A stretch of DNA of 64,000 bases, taken from contig CAWIPO010000007.1 of NCBI GenBank assembly GCA_963838095.1, positions 248,001-312,000 of the forward strand, written 5' to 3'. The position numbers and the translations under genes are program-made. The notes under the pieces were generated by a model. That model was not told where the DNA came from and did not search any database. It saw nothing but the letters and a program-made list of their open reading frames with translations. The stretch's first letter is position 1. Each line of letters starts with the position of its first letter. This stretch comes from CAWCGU01 sp963838095. GTDB lineage: Bacteria > Actinomycetota > Thermoleophilia > Solirubrobacterales > 70-9. Shown piece by piece: positions 36,410-43,999 of this stretch.

Positions 36410-37202
36410 GTGGAACTTCGCGACAGTCGCACGCTGCTGACGGGAGCATCGGGGCCGACCGGTGGGGTGGTCGCGCGTGCCCTCGCCCAGCGCGGTGCGA
36501 AGCTGATCATCTCGGGCCGCAACCTCGAGGCGCTCGAAGCCCTGAAGGGCGAGCTGGACGGCTCCGTGGAAATGATTCCGGCCGACCTCTCCACTCCCGA
36601 GGGCGCCGCCGAGCTCGCCGAGCGAGCCGGAGACGTCGACGTGCTGGTCTCGTTCGCCGGGATCTCGCCGATCGGCCCGCTCCAGGACCATCCCCCGGAC
36701 GAGCTCGATCGCAGTTCTCGACGTCAACCTGAGAGCGCCGGTTCACCTCGCCGCGGCGCTGATTCCGGGGATGATCGAACGCGGTCGCGGGCACCTGCTT
36801 TTCATGTCCTCGATCTCGGGCAAGGCTCCGTCGCCGAAGCGCTCGTTGTACTCCGCCCCGTGCTACGGCGTGCGCGGGTTTGCGGGCTGCCTGCGGCTCG
36901 ACCTCCACGATGCGGGCATCGGGGTCACGACCGTGATGCCGGGGCCGATCAGGACGCCCGGGGACGACGAGATGCCGGGGTTCAGCCTCGACCTTCCCCC
37001 CGAGGCGGTCGCGAAGGGGATCGTGCGGGGCATCGAGCGCAACAAGGCCGAGGTCGTGATCGCCCCCTGGATCATGCGCGCGTTCATCCGCGTCGGATCG
37101 GTCTTTCCCGCGATGGCGCGCAAGGGCGGGCCGGACGCCAACGCCCACACCTCGCTCGTGCTCGTCGCGACGATGGCGACGGAGCTCGGCTTCCCTCTCT
37201 GA
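36410..37202 (+). CDS. SDR-family oxidoreductase (one-base frameshift)
   Basis: About 263 residues after correction. The N-terminus has LLTGASGPTGGVVARALAQ and LVSFAGISPIG; the second half has the catalytic Ser in LLFMSSISGKAP, Tyr in YSAPCYGVRGFAG (YxxxC in place of YxxxK) and VMPGPIRTPG. The break is near 36711, after GATCGC, where removing one base gives DRVLDVNLRAPVHLAAALIP. The C-terminal helix (EVVIAPWIMRAFIRVGSVFP) resembles membrane-associated SDRs of lipid metabolism. The catalytic Lys seems replaced, so activity is uncertain. Convergent with accC. Confidence 0.8.
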
Positions 37203-37208
37203 CGCCGG

Positions 37209-37230
37209 CCGAGGTTGTTGATTCAACCGG
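37209..37230. terminator. Possible bidirectional terminator between SDR and accC
   Basis: A short stem-loop GGTTG-TTGATT-CAACC (37213-37228), extended by two more G-C pairs with a small bulge, lies in the 28 bases between the convergent stops of the SDR and accC. There is no clear T-run, so the evidence is position and symmetry only. Confidence 0.35.
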
Positions 37231-38604
37231 CTAACCGGCGACCGGCGCGGGCTGGTCCTCCGCGAGGAAGTGCTCGAGGAAGTCCGTCGAGACATCGCCC
37301 GAGCGGAATTGCTCGTTTGCGAGCACGCGGCGGTGAAACGGGATCGTGGTCTTGACCCCCTTGCCCTCGATCTGGAACTCAGAAAGCGCCCGGTCCATGC
37401 GCTCGATCGCCATCGCCCGGTTCGGGGCCCAGACGATCAGCTTCGCGATCAGGGAGTCGTAGTAGGGGGCGATCGTCCAGCCGGGGTAGCAGTGCGAGTC
37501 GACCCTGGTCCACGGCCCCCCCGGCGGCACGTAGACGTCGAGCGTCCCGGCAGCGGGGGCGAAGTCGCGGTCGGGATCCTCGGCGTTCACGCGGCACTCG
37601 ATCGAGTGCCCGTGCAACTCGATCTCCTCCTGGGTGACGGACAGCGGCTCGCCGGCTGCGACCTTGATCTGCTCCTGGATCAGGTCGACGCCGGTGATCG
37701 CCTCGCTGACCGGGTGCTCGACCTGGATCCGCGCGTTCATCTCCATGAACGCGAGGTTGCCGTCGTCGTCGAGCAGGAACTCCATCGTCCCGGCGCCGGT
37801 GTAGCCGACCGACAGGGCGCCCTTGACGGCGCGCTCGCCGATGTCGCGGCGCTGCTCGTCGGAGAGGTGGATCGAGGGCGCCTCCTCGATCAGCTTCTGG
37901 TGGCGGCGCTGAACCGAGCAGTCGCGCTCGAAGAAGTAGACGCCGCTGCCGTGGTTGTCGCAGATCAGCTGCACCTCGGTGTGGCGCGGGGCCTCGAGGT
38001 AGCGCTCGATGTAGACGGCGCTGTCCTTGAAGATCGCCTGCGCGGTGGCGCGGGTCGTCGTGTACAGCCGCGCCAGGTCCTCGCTCTTGCGGACCACGTT
38101 CATGCCGCGGCCGCCGCCGCCGGCGACGGCCTTGATGATCACCGGGTAGCCGATCTCGTCGGCGATCTCCTGCGCCTCATCGGCGGTCCCGACCGGATCG
38201 ACGGTGCCGGGGAGCAGCGGCAGGCCCGCCTGCTTCATCTGCTCGCGGGCGACGGCCTTGTCGCCGACCTTCTCCATCACCTCCGGCCGCGGGCCGATGA
38301 AGGTGATCCCCTCGTTGGCGCAGATCTCGGCGAAGTAGGGATCCTCGGAGAGGAAGCCGTAGCCGGGATGAAGCGCGTCGGCGCCGCTCTTCAGCGCGGC
38401 GCCGATCACGTTCGGGATGTGCAGGTAGCTCTTTCCCGGAGGCGGCGGGCCGATGCACACCGATTCGTCGGCGAGCCTGACTGCGGCGGACTCGGCATCG
38501 GCGGTCGAGTACACGGCGACCGACTTGATCCCGAGCTCGCGGCACGCGCGGACGACGCGGAGCGCGATCTCGCCGCGGTTCGCGATCAGCACCTTCTCGA
38601 ACAT
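37231..38604 (-). CDS. accC: Acetyl-CoA carboxylase, biotin carboxylase subunit
   Basis: Biotin carboxylase of 457 residues: KVLIANRGEIALRVVRACRE, the ATP-grasp glycine loop KAVAGGGGRGMNVV, catalytic ERDCSVQRRHQKLIEEAPS and MNARIQVEHPVSEAITGVDL. It carboxylates biotin on AccB using ATP and bicarbonate. It is last in a run accDA-accB-accC, 22 bases after accB. There is no fused BCCP domain, so this is the multi-subunit bacterial form rather than the actinobacterial AccA3 type. Confidence 0.97.
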   Translation of the reverse strand: MFEKVLIANRGEIALRVVRACRELGIKSVAVYSTADAESAAVRLADESVCIGPPPPGKSYLHIPNVIGAALKSGADALHPGYGFLSEDPYFAEICANEGITFIGPRPEVMEKVGDKAVAREQMKQAGLPLLPGTVDPVGTADEAQEIADEIGYPVIIKAVAGGGGRGMNVVRKSEDLARLYTTTRATAQAIFKDSAVYIERYLEAPRHTEVQLICDNHGSGVYFFERDCSVQRRHQKLIEEAPSIHLSDEQRRDIGERAVKGALSVGYTGAGTMEFLLDDDGNLAFMEMNARIQVEHPVSEAITGVDLIQEQIKVAAGEPLSVTQEEIELHGHSIECRVNAEDPDRDFAPAAGTLDVYVPPGGPWTRVDSHCYPGWTIAPYYDSLIAKLIVWAPNRAMAIERMDRALSEFQIEGKGVKTTIPFHRRVLANEQFRSGDVSTDFLEHFLAEDQPAPVAG

Positions 38605-38626
38605 TTCGAGTGCTCCTCGACCCGAC

Positions 38627-39178
38627 CTACTCGGAAACCGGCTCCAGGTACATCAGCACCTGTTCGAACTCCACCGGCTCGCCGTTGGAAGCGACGATTT
38701 CGGCCACCTTCCCCGCCTCTCCCGCGGCGACCTCGTTCATCAGCTTCATCGCCTCGACTATGCAGACCGTTTGCCCGGCCTCGACAACGTCTCCCACCTC
38801 GGCAAACGCCTTCGACCCGGGCTGGGCGGACTCGTAGAAGGTGCCGACGAGCGGCGCCAGGACCGGGATCCGGTTGTCGGGCTCGGCGGCTCCGAGCGTG
38901 AACACACCCGACGCCCCGGGTGCTTCGGGCGCGACGCCGAGCCCGGGGCCGGAGCCCGTCGCCACCGGCCCGGCCGGCGCCGGCGCGTCCGCTGCGGCTG
39001 CGCCCGCGGCCACCTGCGCCACTCCGCCGCGCTCGATCTCGATCTTGCAATCGCCGGCGGCAACGGATAGCCGCTGCACGCTCGATCCCTCCAGGCGCTG
39101 GACGAAGTCCCGCGCCTCCGCGAGCACGGACTGAAGCAGCTGCTCCTCGGCGGTCGGCTTCCTCTCTGCTGGGGTCAT
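38627..39178 (-). CDS. accB: Acetyl-CoA carboxylase, biotin carboxyl carrier protein
   Basis: BCCP of 183 residues. The N-terminal helical region (LLQSVLAEARDFVQRLEGSS) and a Pro/Ala linker precede the biotinyl domain, whose acceptor Lys is in VCIVEAMKLMNEVAAGEAGK; the thumb region is APLVGTFYESAQPGSKAF. The ATG overlaps the accDA stop (ATGA). The standard E. coli-like carrier arrangement is conserved. Confidence 0.97.
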   Translation of the reverse strand: MTPAERKPTAEEQLLQSVLAEARDFVQRLEGSSVQRLSVAAGDCKIEIERGGVAQVAAGAAAADAPAPAGPVATGSGPGLGVAPEAPGASGVFTLGAAEPDNRIPVLAPLVGTFYESAQPGSKAFAEVGDVVEAGQTVCIVEAMKLMNEVAAGEAGKVAEIVASNGEPVEFEQVLMYLEPVSE

Positions 39179-40917
39179 GTGCCTCCCTCGATCGGGGGTA
39201 GTACGGGTTGCTGGCCGGGGGCGCCAAAGCGCCGGAAGCGCTGGTAGCGCTGCTCGAGGAGCGTCTCGGTGTCCAGCGGCAGCAGCTCGCGCAGGCTCTC
39301 GACGAGCGCCGTCTTCACGTTCGCCGCCGTCGCCTGGTGGTCGCTTTGCGCGCCGCCGTCGGGCTCGGGCACCACCGCGTCCATGATCCCCAGCCGCAGC
39401 AGATCCGGGGCGGTGATCCGCAGCGCCGCCGCCGCGCGCGGGGCGGAAGCGGCGTCCTTGAACAGAATCGTCGCGCAGCCTTCGGGGCTGATCACGGAGT
39501 AGTAGGCGTTCTCGAGCATCAGCACGCGGTCGCCGGCGGCCAGTGCCAGCGCTCCGCCGCTGCCGCCCTCGCCGGTGACGACGGTGATCTGCGGAACGGG
39601 CAGCCGCGACATCCGCATGATCGACTCCGCGATCGCGTTCGACTGCCCGCGCTCCTCGGCACCGAGGCCCGGATAGGCCCCGGCTGTGTCGACCAGGGTG
39701 ACGATCGGAAGCCCGAACTTGGCCGCGTAGCGCATCAGCCGCATGCCCTTGCGATAGCCGTCGGGCTCGGGCATCCCGAAGTTGCGCTCCATCATCTCGC
39801 CGGTCGTGCTGCCCTTCTGGTGGCCGATCAGGGCGACGACGATGTCGCCGAGGCGAGCGAGCCCGGCGACGAGCGCGGTGTCCTCGCTGAAGGTTCGGTC
39901 GCCGTGCAGCTCGAGGAAGTCGTCGAATGTGCGGCCGGCATAGTCGAGCGTGTGGGGGCGGCCGATGTCGCGCGCCATCTGGACGACCTCCCACGGGTCG
40001 CGGACGGTCAGCGAATCGGGGTCGGCGACCGGCGGCTCCCCATCGGCGTCGGGCAGGCGCTCGGGCAACGAGCCGCGATCGGCACCCCGCGCCTCCTCGG
40101 CCGTCTTGTGCAGCTCGAGCAGGTTGCGGATCGATCGACGCACGTTCTCGCGCGGCTCGAGGAGGTCGAGCATCCCGTGCTCCATCAGGAAGCCGGAGGT
40201 CTGGAAGCCGTCCGGCAGGCGCTCGCGGATCGTCTGTTCGATCACCGAGGGCCCGGCGAAGCCGATGTGCGCTCCGGGCTCGGAGATCAACACGTCGCCG
40301 AGGGTCGCGAACGACGCGCTCACCCCGCCGTAGGTCGGGTCGGTTAGCAGCGAGACGTAAAGCACGCCCTCCTCGTTCAGCCTCCCGATCGCCTGGCTGG
40401 TCTTTGCCATCTGCATCAGCGACACGCATCCCTCCTGCATCCGGGCGCCCCCCGAGGCGGAAATCACCAGCAGCGGAACCCTCTTCTCGAGCGCCAGCTC
40501 GGCTGCCTGGGTGATCGCCTCGCCGACCGCCCCGCCCATGCTGCCGCCGATGAACTCGAAGTCGATTCCCGCGACTACGATTGGCTGTTCGTCGATGGTG
40601 CCGGTGCCGAACAGGCCGCCGGACTTCGCCCCCGTGCGCTTCTGCGCCGCCGCGATTCGCTCCGGGTAGGGCTTCGAGTCGGTGAAAGAGAGCACGTCCA
40701 CGGGCTCCAGCTCGGTTGAGAGCTCCTCGAAGCTGCCTTCGTCGAGGAGCTGGTCGAGGCGGTCGCGCAGCGAGATGCGGAAGTGGTGGTTGCACTCCGG
40801 GCAGACGCTGAGGTTGCGCTTCAGACGCTTCCAGTAGACGAACGCCTCGCACGAGGGGCAGCGGCGCCACTCGGCGGTCATCGCCCGGCTCGCTGTCGCC
40901 GCCTCAGCCACCGCCAC
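39175..40917 (-). CDS. accDA: Acetyl-CoA carboxylase carboxyltransferase, beta-alpha fusion
   Basis: A single 580-residue chain holding both carboxyltransferase halves. The AccD part (about 1-275) has a four-Cys zinc finger (RRCPSCEAFVYWKRL and VCPECNHHFR), GGSMGGAVGEAI and SASGGARMQEG. A ~35-residue linker leads to the AccA part (about 305-580) with RPHTLDYAGRTFDDFLELHG, GHQKGSTTGEMMERNFGMP, DTAGAYPGLGAEERGQ and GEGGSGGALAL. Fusion fixes a 1:1 subunit ratio. The GTG start lies inside the end of the TPR gene (14-base overlap); ATG at 40881 is an alternative. Confidence 0.95.
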   Translation of the reverse strand: MAVAEAATASRAMTAEWRRCPSCEAFVYWKRLKRNLSVCPECNHHFRISLRDRLDQLLDEGSFEELSTELEPVDVLSFTDSKPYPERIAAAQKRTGAKSGGLFGTGTIDEQPIVVAGIDFEFIGGSMGGAVGEAITQAAELALEKRVPLLVISASGGARMQEGCVSLMQMAKTSQAIGRLNEEGVLYVSLLTDPTYGGVSASFATLGDVLISEPGAHIGFAGPSVIEQTIRERLPDGFQTSGFLMEHGMLDLLEPRENVRRSIRNLLELHKTAEEARGADRGSLPERLPDADGEPPVADPDSLTVRDPWEVVQMARDIGRPHTLDYAGRTFDDFLELHGDRTFSEDTALVAGLARLGDIVVALIGHQKGSTTGEMMERNFGMPEPDGYRKGMRLMRYAAKFGLPIVTLVDTAGAYPGLGAEERGQSNAIAESIMRMSRLPVPQITVVTGEGGSGGALALAAGDRVLMLENAYYSVISPEGCATILFKDAASAPRAAAALRITAPDLLRLGIMDAVVPEPDGGAQSDHQATAANVKTALVESLRELLPLDTETLLEQRYQRFRRFGAPGQQPVLPPIEGGT

Positions 40918-41851
40918 CCGAGGTGCGAGCGTCGTCGGCGTGCGCGCTTCGGTGCTCGCGCAGCGCCGTCAGCAGCGCCGCTTCGACTTCGTCCTGCATC
41001 GGGGGAACACGCATCACGATCGTGCTCGCGCGCCCTGCGAGCACGTCGCCGCTTCCGCCCGTTGCGACGTCGAGATGGAGTGCGAGGTCGGCGCTGAGCC
41101 CGCGTTCGTCGATCGCCAGCGCCTCCTGTGCGAGCAGCAGTGCCTGGCGCGTGTCGCCGCGCCGCATTGCAACGAGCGCGAGCCCCTGCAGCGCGTAGAC
41201 CTCGTGCTCGGGGACGTCGTCGATCTCCCGCGCACGCTCGAACGCGCCCTGCGCCTCGTCCAAGCGGCCGACTTCGAGCGCCAGCTCGGCGACGTCGAGC
41301 TGCGCGACCACGTCCTCGGGAGAGCGCGATGCAACGTCGACGGCGGTCTCGAGCGCCTTCTCGGGCTGCTTCAGCGCCCGGTACATCTCCACGAGGTTGA
41401 TCGCCGCCGTCGAGTGCCCGCTGGTGTGGTCGGCGGCCTTGATCAGGTGCTCCAGCGCTTCCTCGCTGCGACCGACCGCGAATTCAGCGCTGCCGAGCTG
41501 CGTCAGCGCGACCTCGTTGTCGGGCTCGATCTCGACCGCTTTCGAGAACGCTTCCGCGGCCTGCTCGTTGAGCCCGTCGGCCGCGAGCGCGTCCCCGAGC
41601 TCGTTCCAGGCTTCCACCGACGAAGGATCGAGCTCAGTCACCTTCCGCAGCAGCTCGGCAGCGTCCTCGGCGCCGACCTCGACGCCGGCGCGGCCGGCGA
41701 TCCGCAGCAGCGCGACGTCGCCGCCGGCGTCGCCGAGGGCAGCGAGCGCCGCCTCCCGCGCCCCGGCGTAGTCGCCGGAGTCGAACTTCGCCTGCGCCTC
41801 CTCCGCCGCGCTCATCTTTCTGGCCTCTCCACGGCTTGCATCCTTCCGCAT
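40904..41851 (-). CDS. Tetratricopeptide repeat protein
   Basis: A 315-residue soluble protein of TPR helices, clearest at residues ~75-110 (VEAWNELGDALAADGLNEQA), ~110-145 and ~145-180, with further degenerate repeats to ~260. The last ~40 residues (VPPMQDEVEAALLTALREHR) are not TPR. No enzyme domain. It lies between pta and accDA in one co-directional run and overlaps accDA, so it may scaffold or regulate one of these enzymes; that is inference. Start ATG 41851, or ATG 41815. Confidence 0.8.
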   Translation of the reverse strand: MRKDASRGEARKMSAAEEAQAKFDSGDYAGAREAALAALGDAGGDVALLRIAGRAGVEVGAEDAAELLRKVTELDPSSVEAWNELGDALAADGLNEQAAEAFSKAVEIEPDNEVALTQLGSAEFAVGRSEEALEHLIKAADHTSGHSTAAINLVEMYRALKQPEKALETAVDVASRSPEDVVAQLDVAELALEVGRLDEAQGAFERAREIDDVPEHEVYALQGLALVAMRRGDTRQALLLAQEALAIDERGLSADLALHLDVATGGSGDVLAGRASTIVMRVPPMQDEVEAALLTALREHRSAHADDARTSGGGG

Positions 41852-41865
41852 TGCGCGCCCGCGTG

Positions 41866-43980
41866 TCAGCGAGCGGCGCCCTGCCGCATCTCCGGCGGCA
41901 CCTTCACCAGCCGCGACGTGCTGCGTCCCGACGATTCCTGGGCCTGAATCGCAGTGATCACCACCGTGTTCACGATGTCTTCGACCTTGCAGCCGCGGCT
42001 GAGATCGTTGACCGGCTTGTTCAGCCCCTGGAGCACCGGGCCGATCGCGGTCGCCCCCGATGAGCGCTGCACCGCCTTGTAGGCGATGTTCCCTGTCTCC
42101 AGGTCGGGGAAGATGAACACGCTGGCGTGGCCGGCGACCTCGCTGCCGGGCAGCTTCGCCGCCGCGACGTCGGGGTCGATCGCGGCGTCGTACTGGATCG
42201 GGCCCTCGACCGGCAGCTGCGGTTCGCGCTCGCGCACGATCTCGGTGGCGGCCCGAACCGCATCGACGTCCTCCCCGCTCCCCGACTCGCCCGTCGAATA
42301 GGAGAGCATCGCGACGCGGGGGTCGATCCCGAACGAGAACGCGGTCGCCGCGGAGCTGATCGCGATGTCGGCGAGCTGCTCGACGTTCGGCTTCGGGTTC
42401 ACTGCGCAGTCGCCGTAGACGAGCACCCTGTCCGACATGCTCATCAGGAAGACGCTGGAGACGGTCGAGACCCCCTTCTGCGCCTTGATCACCTCGAACG
42501 CCGGCCGCACCGTGTCGGCGGTGGTGTGAGCGGCGCCGGAGACCATTCCGTCGGTCTCACCTTCCAGCACCATCAGGGTCCCGAAGTAGGTGACGTCGGC
42601 GAGCGTCTCCAATGCCAGCTCCTCGGTCACTCCCTTGTGCTTTCTGAGCTCGAAGTAGCGCTGGGCGAATCCCTCGCGCAGTGGGGATGCGGCGGGATCG
42701 ACCAGATGCGCGCCGCCAAGGTCGACGCCGAGCGCGGCGGCGCGGGCCTCGACGGCCGCGGGATCGCCGAGAATCGTCAGCTCGACGGCGCCGCGCCGCA
42801 GCAGGATGTCGGCGGCGCGCAGCACGCGGTCGTCCTCGCCCTCCGGAAGAACGATGTGCTGGGGGCTCTCCTTCGCTCGCTCGACCAGCTCGTGCTCGAA
42901 CATCGCCGGGGTCATCCGCGCCGGGCGCTCGAGCTCGAAGCGCCGCTCGAGCTCCAGCGGGTCGACGGCGGACTGGAACGCGCCAAGGGCAGCGGCGACC
43001 TTGCGCTCGTCGCCGGCGGTGATCGTCGGTCGCACCGACTCCACCTGCGCGGCGACGCGGTACGTGCGCTCGGCGGTCACGAGGACGGGAAACGGCGCCG
43101 AGTCCAGAAGCCTCCGAACGGCGGGGTCGGGTTCGTAGCCCGCGGTGAGGACGATGGCCGCGATTGCGGGGATCCCCGGCGCCAGCGTTGCGAGGAGGAT
43201 GTCGGCGCGATCGCCGGGAACGATCACGAGCGTGCCCGGGACGAGGTCGGCTACGAAATGCTCGACGCTCATCGCTCCCACCCGCACGGCGCCGACCTCG
43301 CGCTGCATCCCGCCCTCGGGCTGCACGAGCTCCGAGGCGCCGAGCGCCGCGGCCACCTCGCCGACCGTCGGCGAGCCGAGCTCCGGATGCTCGGCGATCA
43401 CGTAGACGGGGCTCTCGCCGCTCTTGATCAACGCTCCGACCGCCTCGGCCTCGTGCTCCGGCGGCATCCGCGTGACGATCGCCCCGAACAGCTCGCAGCC
43501 CTTCTGCTCGAGGGCGGCGCGCGCGGCGAGCACGCCGTCGGCCGCCGCCTCGGCCGAGCCGGCCCTGACCACGGCGAGCACGGGCGCGCCGATCGCGTTC
43601 GCGAGCCGGACGTTGAGATCGAGCCCGAAGGCGGCCGCGGGCCCCGTCAGGTCGGTCCCTTCGCAGACGATCAGCTCGTGGCGCTCGCCAAGGGCCCGAT
43701 AGGCGGCGACGACCCGCTTCTCGATTTCCGCCGCCTCACCCGCGGCGAGCAGCTCCCTGGCCTCGGCGTCGGTGAGCGCGGCCATCTCGGCCGCCGGGGT
43801 GTCGATCCCGTAACGCCGCCTGATCAGCTCGACCTGCGGATCCGACTCGAAGTCCTCGACCACCGGCCGGAAGAAGCCGACGCTCTCCGTGCGCGCGGAG
43901 AGCATCTCGACAAGCCCGAGCGCGACCACCGACTTGCCGCTCTGCGGCTCGAATGCAGTTACGTAGACGCTGCGCGCCAC
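41866..43980 (-). CDS. pta: Phosphate acetyltransferase, long form
   Basis: A 704-residue Pta. Residues ~1-340 are the N-terminal P-loop (DTBS-like, YVTAFEPQSGKSVVALGLVE) and DRTGG-type domains. Residues ~370-700 are the catalytic PTA_PTB domain (IVLPEGEDDRVLRAADIL, GMVSGAAHTTADTVRPAFEV, VYGDCAVNPKPN, HASVFIFPDLETGNIAYKAV). It converts acetyl phosphate and CoA to acetyl-CoA. The phosphoketolase gene is immediately upstream (19 bases), which supplies acetyl phosphate; no ackA is visible. Confidence 0.96.
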   Translation of the reverse strand: MARSVYVTAFEPQSGKSVVALGLVEMLSARTESVGFFRPVVEDFESDPQVELIRRRYGIDTPAAEMAALTDAEARELLAAGEAAEIEKRVVAAYRALGERHELIVCEGTDLTGPAAAFGLDLNVRLANAIGAPVLAVVRAGSAEAAADGVLAARAALEQKGCELFGAIVTRMPPEHEAEAVGALIKSGESPVYVIAEHPELGSPTVGEVAAALGASELVQPEGGMQREVGAVRVGAMSVEHFVADLVPGTLVIVPGDRADILLATLAPGIPAIAAIVLTAGYEPDPAVRRLLDSAPFPVLVTAERTYRVAAQVESVRPTITAGDERKVAAALGAFQSAVDPLELERRFELERPARMTPAMFEHELVERAKESPQHIVLPEGEDDRVLRAADILLRRGAVELTILGDPAAVEARAAALGVDLGGAHLVDPAASPLREGFAQRYFELRKHKGVTEELALETLADVTYFGTLMVLEGETDGMVSGAAHTTADTVRPAFEVIKAQKGVSTVSSVFLMSMSDRVLVYGDCAVNPKPNVEQLADIAISSAATAFSFGIDPRVAMLSYSTGESGSGEDVDAVRAATEIVREREPQLPVEGPIQYDAAIDPDVAAAKLPGSEVAGHASVFIFPDLETGNIAYKAVQRSSGATAIGPVLQGLNKPVNDLSRGCKVEDIVNTVVITAIQAQESSGRSTSRLVKVPPEMRQGAAR

Positions 43981-43999
43981 GTTGGGCCGAGTACTGGCT

